Source: Pelosinus baikalensis
GTDB taxonomy: Bacteria; Bacillota; Negativicutes; DSM-13327
Direction of reading: 5' to 3'
Assembly: GCF_020819555.1 (NCBI RefSeq)
Contig: NZ_JAJHJB010000008.1
Coordinates: 62,001 to 126,000 of the forward strand
Length of the DNA: 64,000 nucleotides
This document shows positions 63,139 through 64,000 of this stretch, piece by piece. The notes beneath the pieces were generated by a model. That model was given only the letters and a program-made list of their open reading frames with translations. It had not been told where the DNA came from and did not search any database. The position numbers were made by a program, and so were the translations under genes. Every line of letters starts with the position of its first letter. Within the stretch, counting starts at the first letter, position 1.

Positions 63139-64000
63139 TTAAAGCGGCATAAGTGTTCTTTTGGATATCTTGGCGGCTTTTAGTTCTTGAATTGCACGGA
63201 ATAAAGCCGATAGGCCAAGTCGTATCTGCGGTTCAGGGGTTTTTCCCAGACTGATTCGGAAAAGGTTAGAACGTTTATAGCCGGAAATAAAACAGGATTC
63301 TGCATTCAACAGTTGGACATTATCCAGTGCAAGACGCGGAACCAGTCTATCCGAGGCGAAATTGCTGTTTGTTGTAAAAGAAGCAAAAAAACCATTTTCT
63401 GGGATCATCCAGGTAATGTCACGATCCGTGTTCTGTGCAGTCAGGGTTCGTAAGCATTCCATTCGATCTCGGTAAATTTTTGTAAGGCTCTTCCGATGAT
63501 TCGCATACATACCGCTGGTTATAAAGATTTCGAGAGCCGCTTGCGACAGTGTCGGACTGGCAAGATCAATCCATTTTTTGTACTCCAGGAACGGGTTAAG
63601 AAGTTCCTGGGGTAATACAACCGTGGCGAGGCGGAGCCCGGGCAAAAAGGTTTTCGAGTAGCTTTTGAGATAAATCACGTTGTCAATGCCGCTAAAAGCA
63701 TACAGGGGATCCGCTTTGTGGTCCGTATCCAAGTCAGCGAGACAGTCATCTTCAACAATATATACATTATATTTTTCGGCCAGCTCGACCAGCTCTTTTT
63801 TTTCTGCATTAGTGTAAGAGAACCCAGTGGGATTATGAAAACGGGGCATTGTATAAAAAAACTTGATGCTGCCGTTGCGAAAAATTCGCTCCAAGGCGTT
63901 TTTATCAAGGCCATGTTCCGTTCGTTCGATACCAAGGACGGAACACCCGCTTAGTTCGAGGGATTTGATAATGCCATAATAGGTTGGCTGTTCAATGAGA
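63139..64000 (-). CDS. Aminotransferase part of a MocR/PdxR-type regulator (partial, runs off the edge)
   Basis: The frame is open from the right edge to the stop at 63139 (about 287 residues). EQPTYYGIIKSLELSG, MPRFHNPTGFSYTNAEK, VEDDCLADL, LKSYSKTFLPGLRLATVVLP (PLP Lys) and NLFRISLGKTPEPQIRLGLSALFRAI are fold-type I aminotransferase motifs in the MocR arrangement. The N-terminal GntR helix-turn-helix would lie beyond 64000. A stand-alone aminotransferase cannot be excluded. It is convergent with the MBL-fold gene. Confidence 0.82.
   Translation of the reverse strand, partial: LIEQPTYYGIIKSLELSGCSVLGIERTEHGLDKNALERIFRNGSIKFFYTMPRFHNPTGFSYTNAEKKELVELAEKYNVYIVEDDCLADLDTDHKADPLYAFSGIDNVIYLKSYSKTFLPGLRLATVVLPQELLNPFLEYKKWIDLASPTLSQAALEIFITSGMYANHRKSLTKIYRDRMECLRTLTAQNTDRDITWMIPENGFFASFTTNSNFASDRLVPRLALDNVQLLNAESCFISGYKRSNLFRISLGKTPEPQIRLGLSALFRAIQELKAAKISKRTLMPL

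Noticed and set aside
1..64000. CRISPR arrays, transposase genes or rRNA
   Set aside because: No regularly spaced direct repeats, no transposase-like ORF and no rRNA-like stretch were seen on reading both strands.

Overview
The window reads as chromosome of an AT-rich, anaerobic, diderm Firmicute. The best guess is a Negativicute of the Sporomusaceae (Pelosinus or a relative). This rests on gene content: B12-dependent ethanolamine lyase, fused CitXG, an Aas/LplT lysophospholipid pair, an H-NOX chemoreceptor of the clostridial type, YesMN-type regulators and strong GGAGG ribosome sites. No rRNA, intact tRNA or CRISPR array was found. One assembly gap (59844-59940) lies in a repeat gene.

Layout. 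0.1-10.8 kb: mostly minus-strand housekeeping and sensing genes: secreted protein, TrmB, an AcoR-like regulator that lacks GAFTGA, an H-NOX chemoreceptor, a small siroheme reductase behind a Crp/Fnr-type operator, CitXG, a NERD protein and an alpha/beta hydrolase. Palindromic intergenic repeats and an unassigned structured RNA gene lie between them. 11-20.5 kb: DapB-like protein, two small ORFs, aldo/keto reductase with MerR regulator, aas-lplT, membrane protein, DUF362 ferredoxin, SGNH hydrolase. 20.6-28 kb: an operon of Fbp/Afu-type ABC transporter, YesMN-type two-component system and HAD phosphatase. 28.4-37.1 kb: a compact ethanolamine locus (eutC, eutB, eutA, permease, eutV, eutW) without shell genes. 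Two leaders carry hexaloop/terminator overlaps expected of EutV (ANTAR) targets. An orphan TctC-type binding protein follows.

37.4-50.2 kb is more accessory: two paralogous membrane proteins (one stopped by TGG to TGA), a MarR/MFS pair with a perfect 20-bp operator, gene remnants, a 35-aa zinc ribbon, and a 1269-aa fusion of NodU/TobZ-type carbamoyltransferase with an NPPF methyltransferase behind a Fur-like site. The fusion is the best candidate here for undescribed chemistry. A PAS kinase, an MdtG-like exporter, three DnaA boxes and a leaderless YkuD protein follow.

50.4-52.6 kb holds a small hydrophobic peptide gene and a phage-type lysis cassette without phage structural genes. 52.8-57.7 kb is a catabolic module (BKACE, class III aminotransferase, LysR, DAACS symporter). 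At 58.0 kb a 3' tRNA fragment with its terminator looks like an attachment site. To its right lie a GC-rich SBBP beta-propeller gene, a 52-aa ORF, a Phd/ParE-type toxin-antitoxin pair, a metallo-beta-lactamase-fold protein and the aminotransferase part of a MocR regulator running off the edge. This may be one end of a genomic island.
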